NCBI GenBank assembly: GCA_902806565.1
Contig: CADCXA010000006.1
Location: forward strand, 372,001 to 436,000
Source of the DNA: Hypoxylon rubiginosum
Lineage: Eukaryota; Ascomycota; Sordariomycetes; Xylariales; Hypoxylaceae
Reading direction: 5' to 3'
DNA length: 64,000 nt
A program made the translations under genes and the position numbers. This document shows, piece by piece, positions 51,567 to 62,839 of this stretch. The notes under the pieces were generated by a model that made no database searches, was not told the origin of the DNA, and saw only the letters and a list, made by a program, of their open reading frames with translations. Numbering within the stretch: position 1 is the stretch's first letter; the number at the start of each line of letters is the position of its first letter.

Positions 51567-53199
51567 TTATAACCCGCTACTGCCTACTACTAGTACGAGC
51601 AGCATGCCGTTCAGCGTGCAGACGGCTATGAACGCGGCCCAGACGGCGAGGCTGTACATAATGCCGACGGGATAGTGGCGGTATAGCATGGCGCCTAAGC
51701 CCATGCACGCACAGAACAAACTCGCGACGGATCCGACCGTGACGCCGGCGTCTACTTCGAGGCGCAGCTTATGCTTGCCTGTTGCGATCAACACGCCAGA
51801 TATGATAAGAAGGATGAAGGCTGCGATAAAGGCGATCACTACGGTCCGCGTTAGCACCTTGTCTCGGTACAACGTTATTTGGTAGTCTTGGTCTGCTTCC
51901 GTCTCCGGCAGCGCCGCGTAGCGCAACTTGTTCCGCCGGCCGATGCTAGAGTTCAACGACGAGGCGTACTCGTCTTCGGTGGCGTCATTATCGGTTGTGC
52001 CAGCGGTCGACGAATGGCGGGTGCTAAAGTAGTCGACAGGCGTCTGTCCGTTGATAAGAGGCTGCGTCTCAGATGTTTGGGGCGTCCGAGCCTTGAGCCA
52101 ATGCCGGACTGTATCGACCGGGGCGGTAAACATGTATTTCATATATACGAAACCCGGGAAGTCAGAGCTTGCGTTGGGGTCGATGTAGAGGGCGTATGCT
52201 CCCTCGTCATTATCACCCGCCTCGCTGCCATGCTCGTACTCGTTCCAATACGTCCCGGACGAGCCGCCCGGTGTGCTAATGACCGATGGGGGTTTCGAGG
52301 TTTGCGACGGACGTCGACTGCTGTTACGTTGTTCGAATTGCAATTTCGCCTTCTGTTTTTGCTTTTGGCATTCGGCCTGGAGGGAATTCATGTCGGGAGA
52401 GGCGGCCTCTAAGGTGGCGAGCAGTTCCTGATGCTGCGATTGCAGGGGGTGAAAATCGCGCCTCATGAAGCTCTTGGGCGAGCTGAGTACGTTCTCCTTG
52501 AAACGGGTGCTTAGGGTCGTCGAACCAGTCCATTTCTGCACGGTGGTCGCAAGCCACCAAACTGTTAGCGTTATCTTTTCTCCCCGAATGCGTTATACGA
52601 CCCCATAGGTTTCATATCGCAGCGGTCCGAAAGTTACGTGTGGCTGCATACCCTGTACTTCTTGAGAATCTTGCGGAACGCAATGACTTGGGCACTGACA
52701 AAGCGGCGCAATGCTTTAATATCGTCTTCGCACTCGTCGATCTGTAAGGCGTACTTGGCAAGCCGCCGTTGTCGCTTCGGCGACACGCCGCCGGCTTCGT
52801 TACATCGCACGATCAGCTGGTGCACTGAATCAGAGAGGTGACCTAGAGGGGAGCCACCCAACGTTAGCCAAGCCATCCGGTATCAATTGAGTCCATAGTG
52901 GTGTAATTTATAAAAAAAATAAAAAATAAAAAATAAAAAAACATACGCAGGCGCCTTGCTATCTCGTCGGCTTTGCTCGTGACAAAGAGACTAACACGAT
53001 TGTGCTGGTTGCACAGCTCAAGGTAAAAGGCATCCTCGAATCTCTTGAGAGCATAGTCCTGCTGGCCGGGAATAGCAATGGCGGTGGCCTGGTCTTTAGT
53101 AGTATGCGTCTTAATCTGGTACTTCAGAGAGTTGTAATCGATATTGTGCAGACTCCAGCCCGGTACGGATTCTTCTTCGAGGTGTTCACCGTATTTCAT
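51567..53199 (-). CDS. SPX-domain protein with C-terminal VTC1/DUF202-like membrane bundle
   Basis: Minus-strand exons 53199-52947, 52842-52652 and 52535-51567 give 470 residues. The N-terminus MKYGEHLEEESVPGW and YNSLKYQIK start an SPX domain. The basic helix FRKILKKYRKW supplies the lysines that bind inositol pyrophosphates in this family. A Ser-rich linker follows. The last 110 residues hold three hydrophobic helices (VVIAFIAAFILLIISGVLIA, VGSVASLFCACMGLGAML, MYSLAVWAAFIAVCTL), like the DUF202/VTC1 bundle of the vacuolar polyphosphate polymerase. The tunnel-type polymerase domain of Vtc4 is absent, so this is likely an accessory or sensor subunit (Vtc5-like) or a related SPX membrane protein. 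Intron 1 holds a TAAAAA microsatellite. Confidence 0.85.
52908..52942. repeat. TAAAAA microsatellite in SPX intron 1
   Basis: A-rich hexamer-like units immediately inside the donor of intron 1 (52843-52946). Confidence 0.8.
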
Positions 53200-56100
53200 G
53201 GCTGGTTACTCGGGGGCGCCGGCGGCCGTCCGATAACCTGTTGTGGCTTCTCGTCCCAATCAAGCCTTCCTGCCAATATTGACTATCAATTGGATGTGTG
53301 TCTTATGCCTCGTGCGGTGTGCCGCGTATCCGGATGGGGATGCACACACGCGGGAGAGGTCTGGAGGTGTTGCCTTTTTTTTTTTGTTGGTTTCAAAGGG
53401 GACGGGTAGCAGATAAAGAATATGGGTGGGAAGATTCGGCGCTTTCAATGTTTTTCTTGGCCGTCTTTATCCCATGTGCTTATATGACGTTATGGGAAAT
53501 ACGGAATACCTGGTTACGGGGCAATGCGTTACTCCCCTGGTTTTCACGGATAGATAAAGGATATAATGGATCTGTGGTCTAGCTTTCTTATTAGACCGTT
53601 AGAAAACATTAGACCAGACGACTCAAACGATTGGGACGATTAAGACGATCGGGATGGGTTTTTTAAGGTGCTAACCTTGGGCTAACCTTAGCAGGTATCC
53701 ATACGGATTTAGTGGATACCTTTGTCTTTCTCCTTGGCACGAGTAGGAGAACTGATAGGAACTGATGGAACCGATGGAACCTGACGTTTAGCTTCGTCAG
53801 AGAAAAAAGGAACGAAACTGACGAGAAACTTTTGGGACTTTCGGTATCCACACAGCGAATATGTCATATATCGATCGTCTCTTCTCAGATTTCCACCTCT
53901 AAAAGTGATGTAAGCACTTACATGTAATGTAGGTAAATCGATCAGGACCGGTACTAGAACGGGAGTGATGCAGCGAAGTTGAAGCTTAATCCGATGTTTA
54001 AAAAAACGACGGAGCTAGAGCTAGAAACCTGGCTAGAAATAGAACTAGACTTAGAAGCAGAGCCAGAGCTTAAAAGGTTAAAGTCCAAGGGGCGTCATTT
54101 CTAGCTGCGCCGAAATAGTGCAGTTCCTATTTCTTTATACATAGTAATAGATCTAGATTCTTGTCGTGGTTTCTTACATAGTATGAATTTCCCATTTTCC
54201 CACGTTCCATTCATGTTCGTTCATGCATCCATGTCTTAATTTACATATGTATGTGCATATGCATCTTCAACCCGCCGAGACAACCCCTCGACGCCATCTC
54301 TACCTCTCCCAGCACCTAAGTACATAGTAGAGACAATAGGATGCAATACGGAGTAGTAGCTACGGCGGAAATAATTGCGACTTCGGACCCATGCCCTGAC
54401 TCCCATGTCGCACAGTCTCTGCCGTTGGCTTTGTCAAGGTTCTATTCGGCGTCCAACGTCCCGTCAGTTGTGGCTGAGGGTGTAGAAGGACTTAGGTACG
54501 TATATTGATAGGAGAGCAGATAGGTAATAGGTAATGAAATATCATCTCTCTCTTTCCACCTCCCTTTGTTCCTTTTCTCTCCGAATTATTATCTTGTTGA
54601 TCAGGAAATTCACTCGATTATACCTTGGACGTATCATTGTCAGCAGTTCGGTTGGAAATGTGTTAGATCTCTAGATGCTTCTTGGTTGCGTTGCGTTGCG
54701 TTGCGTTGCAGCTGACGAAGTCTTAAGGTGCAGAGGTGATTGGTTCCACAAAAAGGACCCTGGTTTTGTTTAAGGTATGGTATGGCTATTCTCATTGGCT
54801 CCATTGGGCTTCGAGCTGTGAAAAAAGAACTCCACCATTAGCTGTCCCCCCATGTCACTTTTTACACACATGTAACATCCCTGCTATACATCCCACCACC
54901 CTGCCACTATGCCACCCTCGTCTAGCCCGTCCCGGTCTTGGCTAAGATCCGCAACTGGCTATGTCGGTAGTCCCTATCATAGTCCCTATCATTCATTAGT
55001 CTCTGTCATAGTAGCGGCATCCCGTTCACACACAACGAGTTAGCGCAGTAAGAATAGCGTCTTCACATCTCTGTCTACATGTATGAGAGATAGGCTGCAT
55101 ATGAGATAGATTAGCGTCCTCGAATCTCTTTACCAATCATACGCCTTCATTCACCCACGTGCGCTCTCACCGCCATCCAACAGGTCCGAAACCGTTGCAA
55201 TGTGCATCGACGATGACTTCGTTTTATATCCCTTACGATTACGTGCCTTCTAGGTCGTTTAAAATTCTAGATAGGTAATTGGTCGTGCGCCTCTTTGCCT
55301 CTTGCGGCGGTCCTGATGTCGTATGTCGCATGCCGCAGTCCAAAGCTCGGTTCCAATTAATACGAGAATGGAATAATACCGGGTCCCATAATCCCCATAA
55401 TGGCTATGTTGCAACGGGCTTAACTTCGACACCTTTGTCTCAGCGGGCGGGTTGGCGGGTATAAAGCAACCCAGAACCAAGACACGAAAGGATCCTCTGG
55501 TCTCGTGCCCACTTACCAAAAACAGCCATGATCATGTGCATCTCCACGATGTAAGCAAGAGGGCGGAAAACAGATAGCAGGCTCCAAGCTCTCATCTACG
55601 GTGGCTAACATGAGGGTAGTTTCACAGAAGAAGCCGTTAGGCCTCGTGCAACTGCAACAACAGCCTCCTCATTCTCCTAAACGTTCAGTGGACGGTTTCA
55701 AAAGCATGTCTTCAGGGGTCGTCATGACTGTGACCAAGGTGATGGTGTCGCAACAATACTACGATGCTACCTAGACTACATACGCGCAGGATGCTGCATG
55801 CCATCGTCGCTCTGTTCCCCGGACTTCCGCTGTATAAATTGAGCGAGACCGCCTATATCGCCTCATGCAAGGGAACGATTACGAAGGCTGCGATGCACCT
55901 CCTAGGCCAGCTCCTCAACCAACCGGTATAGTACACTCTTTTTTTTTCTTTTTTCCTTCTCATATATCAAAACCTACCTAGCTTTTCACGGATCTACGAT
56001 ATCAAGCGATATCGAGCTGATCCGGCCAGACCTTCCCTATAGAGTAGTCCATGTTTATGAAAGGTCTGCAAGAAGAAATTACAACAGTTGCACATGCATC

Positions 56101-59100
56101 GTGATGGAGAGCGACCCAGCCAACCACCAACACCCTCATACCTCCCATTCTTCAGCTAAGGTTGCCTCGAATACATTTCCTTCCAGTCTGCCTGTTTGCA
56201 AATTTGCAAGCATCGCCACATAGGTATACATCGTGAGATTTCTAACCTCCCAATTCTCCGATCCTTACTCGGGTTCGAAACCGGAAGAGGCACCACGGGC
56301 TGAACGGGTGACGGGCTCTAACTTACCCTTACCTTAGACACTGACACCTTAGAAAGCACGCAACTAAGAACTTATTACCTAACAAGTCACCAGCCCTAGT
56401 CCCTTCAGGGTCGCAGCCAAGCAACCCATGTCCCATGTTGGCTACATTGAGCCGCACCCGAATATTAGCGGCCCCCTCATCCCGAAGGGAGCCCACCTTA
56501 GCTGCACCCTACCTTCAAATCCTTGCGAACGACTAGGTATTATCTGTGGTTGGGGGTCTAGACTCTGGACGCTTTCAGCATTACAGGATACTGCTGCCCT
56601 AACGGCTTCGAACTAAGTAGCCTGTCAAACTTTTTCTTCGGGCCTAATAGGTGCAGTAGAAATGGTGCACTAGAGGAGCGGCAGGCGACGGCGAGAATTT
56701 TGTCATTTTTACGTACCTAGGTAGTATAATTCGTACGTTAAGAGTTTACACAGAAGACATCGGGATACTAAAAAAAGAAACTCCAGAAATCTCTGGATTG
56801 TCAAGTCGGAGAATCTCGATTACGCGAGACCGGTCACACAGTTCGACACGGAGGCATAGTCAAAAGCTTCACTTCAACATTTCAGTTGCCGAGCGGAATC
56901 GGAATCGGCGTTCATGCAGCCTATGATAATACAGTGATATAATATTGTATTCCAACCTCTCGGGTAAGACAAGCGGTATGAGACTTATCATCTACACAAC
57001 CTTTTTTTCTTTTCTTACCACCCGATCTTTTCCCCAATCTCCCGATCATCACGGACCGCTACACGACATGATGAGAGAAAAGATACCGAGCGGTTTTCCC
57101 TTTTGGAATCTGTAAGGAATGATGTGATATTTTTGAGAATGCATGTGTTTTTCTACACAACACAGAAACGAGTGATGATGGGCTTAGCAGAAGGTCAACC
57201 GAAGCTGACGCCATACCGATATCCGCGGGATCCTCGGGAGTCTTTCGGAGAAACCTCCTCTACCTAATACAGTGCCATGAAGCGATTTCCCGATATCAAA
57301 TAACCCCTACAAAGTACTACAACGTAGGGTAGGATAAGGTGGGATTAAGGTGTGGCCATGAAACACAATACTATGTACGATAACACGCACTCGTATATAT
57401 GTGCCCAGGTGACCCCCGGAACGAGTCTGATTCCCGTTCCGTTCAGGAAAGTGTTCGCGTGCTCACTTTCCTCATGTCGATAAGCAGCCATTTCGACGGT
57501 GCTTCCCCAGACTTTCGCGTCCACCCCTATCCACGGCACTTGAATAAAGAAAAACAAATATCAAAGGTTACAATTCTAAGCGCGGCTACCTCTCGACCTC
57601 CCCTACGATCTGACTGCACAACCTGATTGCGTGCCATAGCATCGAAATTATGTCGAGCGAGGACAGTCCCAAAACAGAAGCTATATGCGTTGATGCGACA
57701 CGATAGCAAAACGGCAACCCTTCTTTTCGCCTGGTGGATATGAATATATATAAAAAAACATGGCGGCTAGATTTCGACCGACTAGCGATCGATTCACATC
57801 AACCACGAGGAAGCTCGTAGACGAACAGCCGCGTACCACCATAGGTACCTAAATGCTTTGTGGGTTGTAAGAGTTATCGGCTCTCTAAATGGAAGCCGAA
57901 AGGGCATGTCGAAGTACTCGACCTTTGAGGCCTTTGAGGTCAGATATGTTAGTAGTAAGCTCAGCGTCGGGTGAGAACGTAGGGTAAGAATATCCTCAAC
58001 CACCCAGTCTGTATTCTCTCAAACGCAAAGGTATCACCAACCTCGGGTGAGTCATTCACTTAACATAACAGATAGGTATTAGCTTCGATGGTCAGTTAAC
58101 TCTTATGGAAAGTTGCTCGTCGACAACAATATTCATCTCCAGTCACTATGAGAAGAACACTAGTGACAGGTTTAAGACGTGGTGAACGAGCGATTCAAGA
58201 TTAATACAATCACTGAACCCTTCAGTTCCAATACGCAACCTGTTCTATCTCGGATGAAACCGTCTTCGCCAACCGCACCTTGTCAGACGAATCCAGCTGC
58301 CATTCTGGTCCCCTACGGTTGCAATCACGTAGTGTATCGTCGCTTGAGGCGTATAGGCAGGAGAGATTTCTATCCTCACGACCAGCAATGTTGTCAGCCT
58401 TCGTCTAACTTCCAACTGTCTTCCTGCAATTCATGATACTCGAGAATCTTTTCAAATCAGTGTGCCAGTTTAGGTGTGCGATGGTCAAGTACGGATTTTT
58501 GAAGCTCTCTCACTTGGCTTGAGTCTACCGAGTCCTAGCGTCTTCCTTTCGGTACTGCATAGTATTGGGTCTGCTTCGTGGTCAATATCGGGCATGCTCC
58601 GGCTGAGCGCTCACGTGCGGTGCGAGAAGCTTCTTGACATTCATTAGGAGGTAGTTGTTTGGTCGCATTGACGTCGTCAACATCTAAGCGGCCATGTACG
58701 TGCGTGTTCAACGGGACCTGATAGATATAATGACCGCGGAAGCGTCTAGGACTGTGATAGCATTAAGAACAGTATTACCCTTTATCGTACAGGACTAAAT
58801 CTTCCGCTCGAAGACCCGTGTTTCAAGCCTTTCTATCATCGTAACATAAAGGCACTATAGTTACCATTAGTATCTAAACATCAGCCTAGTTCCGAGAGCA
58901 GCTGGTCTTATGAGGGTGTCGGCTTAGGTCCCATAGATCCTAGTGATTTAAACAGCTTTATTGAAACCTTTCGACTCTATCATATTGCCTACATTGGGGT
59001 ATTTTGCCATCTACAATGTCCGAAGACGTTATCTCCTCTACACCTCCACCACCACCTTGTGGAGAAGCAAGGCAACTAGGCCATGGCTAGACCCCAAGGA

Positions 59101-59193
59101 GCCCGCAGCATCTGCCCGCCCTCCGATGGCTTATCATTCCACTCCACTCGTAGGAAAATTTTATAAGTAGATAGAAATTTCCCAAAAAGAATT
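53200..59193. other. Gene-poor stretch
   Basis: About 6 kb without a supportable gene. Frames stay under 95 codons and show no family pattern or splice-compatible series. The first kilobase is the upstream region of the SPX gene. Exact TACCTAGGTA occurs at 56714. No transposon ends or rRNA are recognised. Confidence 0.55.
54685..54709. repeat. Tandem GTTGC repeat, five units
   Basis: Five exact 5-base copies. Confidence 0.85.
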
Positions 59194-59293
59194 CGACGCA
59201 GGCCTGATTCGAACAGACGCTCCCGAAGGAACAAGATCAGCTTCTCGAAGAGATATTCTAGTCTTGCGCATTAGACCACTCTGCCACTGCGCC
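59194..59293 (-). tRNA. tRNA-Ser: tRNA-Ser (anticodon AGA) with an 18-base intron
   Basis: Read on the minus strand, the acceptor stem pairs GGCGCAG with CTGCGTC (one G-U), with discriminator G, which is typical of serine. The D stem is GCA/TGC. The anticodon stem is CAAGA/TCTTG, with loop CTAGAA plus A once an 18-base intron (59238-59255) after position 37 is removed. The anticodon AGA is at 59257-59259. A long class II variable arm (TTCC, TTC, GGGA) follows. The T arm is GTCTG-TTCGAAT-CAGGC. The mature length is 82 before CCA addition. It is transcribed by RNA polymerase III from internal boxes and decodes UCU and, by wobble, UCC. Confidence 0.9.
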
Positions 59294-60672
59294 CACAACG
59301 TAGCGGGGAACGAGGAATAGAAGTATACCTGCAAGAGGAATATATAAGGCACGGATGCGATACCTCTACCACGCAGGCACCCGCCGAGTCCCTCATTGAC
59401 ATGCTGAACTCAAGCATTGCTGGCGAGTTTCTATGATTCCAAGCTTGGTTGTCGTCGAGATGCTTTGGTGGATGAGAACGGGACTACCTAGCAGAGAGGA
59501 AGAATCTCACGCAACTGGCGTCGTCAAGTAGTGACTCGACAAAGCTAACGGGCTTCCTACAATTGCCCTCGTTCTTGAGAGACCCAGCCGATTGCCTGGG
59601 CTGTAGGGAGGCGTCAGGTTCTTAGCTAACTCGGATGAGCTTCTCTGCTCGGATGCATTGACTCCAATGCATTTGGCTCCTGTGGTTCACCTCGCTTTCC
59701 AGCCCCGCCCCATTACGGCATCCTGACCCAGAGTAATAATGAAGACTAAAGATGTAGCAGAGAATGGAGTAGACCAAACTTCAAAATCGAGCTTATGAAG
59801 TGTAGGCTTCTCTTATTTTTCACCTCAAGATACACCGTGTGGTCGGCCGTAGATACATCGTCCATCTCATATAAGTATTGGCGATAGCGCGTGATAGATG
59901 TCAGTTCTACATTGGCAGAAGTCGTAGATTGTTATCCTACTTACATACAGCAGTTGACGTGGATGGTGTCCCTGGTGTCCTGTAATTGTCTACCTCCACA
60001 GTCTGATCTCGGAGTGAGATAAAGGCTGGGCTGACTCCCAATCCCTCACGATGACAGGTCTGAAGCTGGAACTATTGTATGTGAGAAGTTGGCTATTGCA
60101 ACGAGTATCATTGCCATATCAAATCTTAATAGTATTACACTCTAGAAACATTACATATGCTGATGCCAACTATGTTTAGAGGGCTCAGTGGGATCGAGTT
60201 GCTTTTAAAGATACTAAAGCATTCCGAGAAGCTGTGTAGCTACCCCCCTATGATACCCAGAGAGCCGAATATGCTTGCTACCTCCTAGTGCAAGAGGGAG
60301 AGATAAGAATGGGAAAAACGTAGATATCTAGCCAAATATACTACTATTGATATCTTTGCGCGCCCTTTTGATAACCGATACACTATTGTATGGCTTAGCA
60401 AGGCATTATTGTGCCATGATATAGCCCCTTCCAGAGCTGCTGCCGGGTTCTTGATCTACAGCCTGTTCATTAATGATGGTCTAATTGCGAAGACAACCGA
60501 AAAGCTACCAGACCATACATAACCTGCTAGGCGACCTATCTCCGCCAGTAGGTACTTCATTCCCCAGATCATGTTCATCGTTATATCAATATGCCCCTCA
60601 ACATCCGCACAACTAGCATGCCCCTGAATCAAGTAAACCGAGGCACAACAAACTCTAGGCCCGTACTCATCC
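59294..60672. other. Intergenic, no gene seen
   Basis: This 1.4 kb stretch lies between the tRNA and the omega-amidase 3' end. Frames are short and no element is recognised. Confidence 0.5.
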
Positions 60673-61740
60673 TCACTTTGGCGGGTTCGGCTCCTCGAAA
60701 CTAATCTTGCCCGCGTTGATATCGGGGTAGACGTCGAAGCGGCGCTGGGAGGAGAGCGGGATATTCCTCCTCGTCGTCAAGATCTTATCGCCGTCGAGCG
60801 TGGCGGTCACGATGTCCTCGGACTCGCCGGCCTCGACCAGCACATGGGCCATGGGGTCGACGACGAGGGTGTGGCCGTAGGCGTGGTACGACTGCGCCGT
60901 GTCGCGGGCGGGGCTGCACAGGGCGACGTAGAGCTGGTTGTCCATGGCGCGGGCCTGGCCCTGGAGGCGCCAGTGCAGGGGGCCCGTCGTCGTGTTGAAG
61001 GCGCCCGGGTACACGAGGGCGAAGCAGCCGCGGCGCGCGGCGACGGTGGCGAGCTCGGGGAACCGCACGTCGTAGCAGATGGCGACGGCGATGCGCCCGT
61101 AACCCGGCAGGTCCACGATCGTCACCTTGTTGCCCGGGAACAGCACGTCGCTCTCGCGGAACGTGATCTGCCCCGGGATGTCGATGTCGAACAGGTGCAC
61201 CTTGCGGTGGCTCGCCAGCAGCCGCCCGTCCGGCCCGAAGATCAGCGACGTGTTGTAGTACTTGTTGGTCGCCGGGTCCGGGTCCGCCTCGGGGATCGAG
61301 CCGCCCACCAGGAACGTCTTGGTCTCGGCGGCCATGGCCGACAGCGCGTGGTACGACGGGCTCTGCTCCTTGGAGGGCGGACCGGGGAGCAGGGTCTCGG
61401 CGTACGAGGGGAAAAAGTCGCAGCCGTAGGGCGAGTTGAAGCATTCGGGCAGGACGACGAGCTTGGCGCCCGACGCGGCGGCCTCGACAACCTTCTCCCT
61501 TGCGTGGGCCAGGTTGGCGGCCTTATCGGCGCCACTAGCTAGCTGGATGCATGCCAGCTTGAGGGGCTGCTTGAGCACGGGCTCGTTGGACGTAGCCATG
61601 GTGCGGACCTGGGGGGATCTTATAAGGGGTGCGAGTCCTCTGGCTACGACTGAAGGGGAAGTCTGTACTCGAGACGAAGCTGTGAATGGCCTTGTGAGTA
61701 ATCCTACGGTTCGCACGAAGCTTCTCATGGTATATCGCAC
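60673..61740 (-). CDS. Nitrilase-superfamily omega-amidase (NIT2 type), possible dual start
   Basis: A single exon of 355 residues. From about residue 58 it is a complete carbon-nitrogen hydrolase: Glu in VLPECFNSPYG, Lys in HRKVHLFDIDIPG, and catalytic Cys in AVAICYDVRFPE, followed by YPGAFNTTTGPLHWRLQ, ARAMDNQLYVALCSPARD and GHTLVVDP. These last segments fit omega-amidase/NIT2, which converts alpha-ketoglutaramate and alpha-ketosuccinamate to the keto acids and ammonia, better than deaminated-glutathione amidase. Residues 1-47 are rich in Arg and Ser/Thr without acids (MRSFVRTVGLLTRPF), like a mitochondrial presequence, and Met48 (MATSNEP) could start a cytosolic form. The gene is very GC-rich compared with flanking DNA. 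Confidence 0.9.
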   Translation of the reverse strand: MRYTMRSFVRTVGLLTRPFTASSRVQTSPSVVARGLAPLIRSPQVRTMATSNEPVLKQPLKLACIQLASGADKAANLAHAREKVVEAAASGAKLVVLPECFNSPYGCDFFPSYAETLLPGPPSKEQSPSYHALSAMAAETKTFLVGGSIPEADPDPATNKYYNTSLIFGPDGRLLASHRKVHLFDIDIPGQITFRESDVLFPGNKVTIVDLPGYGRIAVAICYDVRFPELATVAARRGCFALVYPGAFNTTTGPLHWRLQGQARAMDNQLYVALCSPARDTAQSYHAYGHTLVVDPMAHVLVEAGESEDIVTATLDGDKILTTRRNIPLSSQRRFDVYPDINAGKISFEEPNPPK

Positions 61741-62185
61741 AGCTTATCGTCGAGGAGATGGCACCTACATTACATCCACCTGTGAGATGTGCGAGATCGG
61801 GCTATCCCGAATTGGAGAGCTTGAGCTCGGCTTAGTTACGCAACGTGGGGCAATATGTTCGTGTTATTGCATATAGGATAGTGGGGGCAGGAGATCCGAT
61901 GCTGGCCGGATTGAATAACGGAAGAGGAAGAACAAGAACAAGAAGGAGGGACAAGAAGGAGAAAGAGAACAAGAAGGAGAAGGAGAAGGCAATTGCAAAA
62001 CATTTAAGATTTTAAATGGTTGATATAAGAGGGAAACTGTTTTCTAGGCTGAACCCCATTTTCCTTCTCGCTGTTGTATCTTATATCAGGTTATATTGAA
62101 TGCTCCCCTGAACTATCATCTATCAATCGTATAAGCCCTGCGGGAAGAGATTCGGAAAAATTAACTTTGTCGAAATCATGATCTC
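61741..62185. other. Intergenic with purine-rich tract
   Basis: This 445-base stretch is upstream of the omega-amidase and downstream of the small membrane protein. It includes an AGAAGGA-type purine tract at about 61919-61989. Confidence 0.55.
61919..61989. repeat. GAA/GGA purine microrepeat
   Basis: Irregular AAGAAGGAG and AACAAG units over about 70 bases, about 180 bases upstream of the omega-amidase start. Confidence 0.75.
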
Positions 62186-62506
62186 TCATAATGGAGAAGT
62201 TTGGCCGCGAGCCCAGCACCGGCAGTATGACCGATGCACGTAGCTGGCCACAGCCATGATGACGCCCGACATCCCAACCATATATGAGCCTATTCCGAAC
62301 CCGCCAGATACGTCCTCGTGGTTGATCGACCACCAGAGTGATAGCGCAAAACTGGCGAATAGCAGTGATATCGCGGCTGCCAACAAGTAGAAGCACGTGT
62401 ATGTCCGTCTCTCGTGAGTAGTTGTTGGACTAAGAGAATAGTCCGAAGCTTCTGCCGTTTGTTGGGAGAGCTGCTGATTGGTTGGGGGTGACAGTGGGAA
62501 TGACAT
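62186..62506 (-). CDS. Small two-helix membrane protein
   Basis: A single exon of 106 residues. A polar Ser/Thr/Pro-rich N-terminus (about 35 residues) precedes two hydrophobic helices: FYLLAAAISLLFASFALSLW and YMVGMSGVIMAVASYV, linked by a short loop containing GGFGIGSY. A basic, Cys-containing tail follows (HRSYCRCWARG). The pattern matches small uncharacterised ascomycete membrane proteins; no function can be assigned. The neighbouring ORF in another frame (62396-62091) is a shadow. Confidence 0.6.
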   Translation of the reverse strand: MSFPLSPPTNQQLSQQTAEASDYSLSPTTTHERRTYTCFYLLAAAISLLFASFALSLWWSINHEDVSGGFGIGSYMVGMSGVIMAVASYVHRSYCRCWARGQTSPL

Positions 62507-62839
62507 CGAGTCGGAGGGGTAGGGGAATTTTTACGTGTTTCCTAATTAGGAAAAAAACCTTAAACGGGACGGGCTATTACTTAAAGGGGGGGGGGGCTGC
62601 ATAGTGAGGATTTCACCCAATTTGGGTAAGAAAATGCCCAAAGAGGAATAGCGGTCCTTTTTGGGAAGTCCGGTAGCCTTAATTCGGTGTACAATTGTTT
62701 TTTGGTGGACAATTTCGCTTATGTAGCCTCGCCCTATAGTAAGCTTAGCTTCCATAAAGACATCAAGGCATCAAGGCAGTGTCCGAGGGCACAGGGAGGC
62801 GAAGCCAGTGCCAATACCGAAGCCAATTAATAGAAATGA
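62507..62839. other. Intergenic with G-run and weak HTH-like fragment
   Basis: This 333-base stretch contains a G10 run at about 62587-62596. A minus-strand frame (62755-62546) contains GYISEIVHQKTIVHRIKATG, which faintly recalls a helix-turn-helix. It may be chance. Confidence 0.4.

Noticed and set aside
60844..61542. 232-codon plus-strand frame over the omega-amidase gene
   Set aside because: It is an antisense shadow with Val/Arg/Gly-biased composition.
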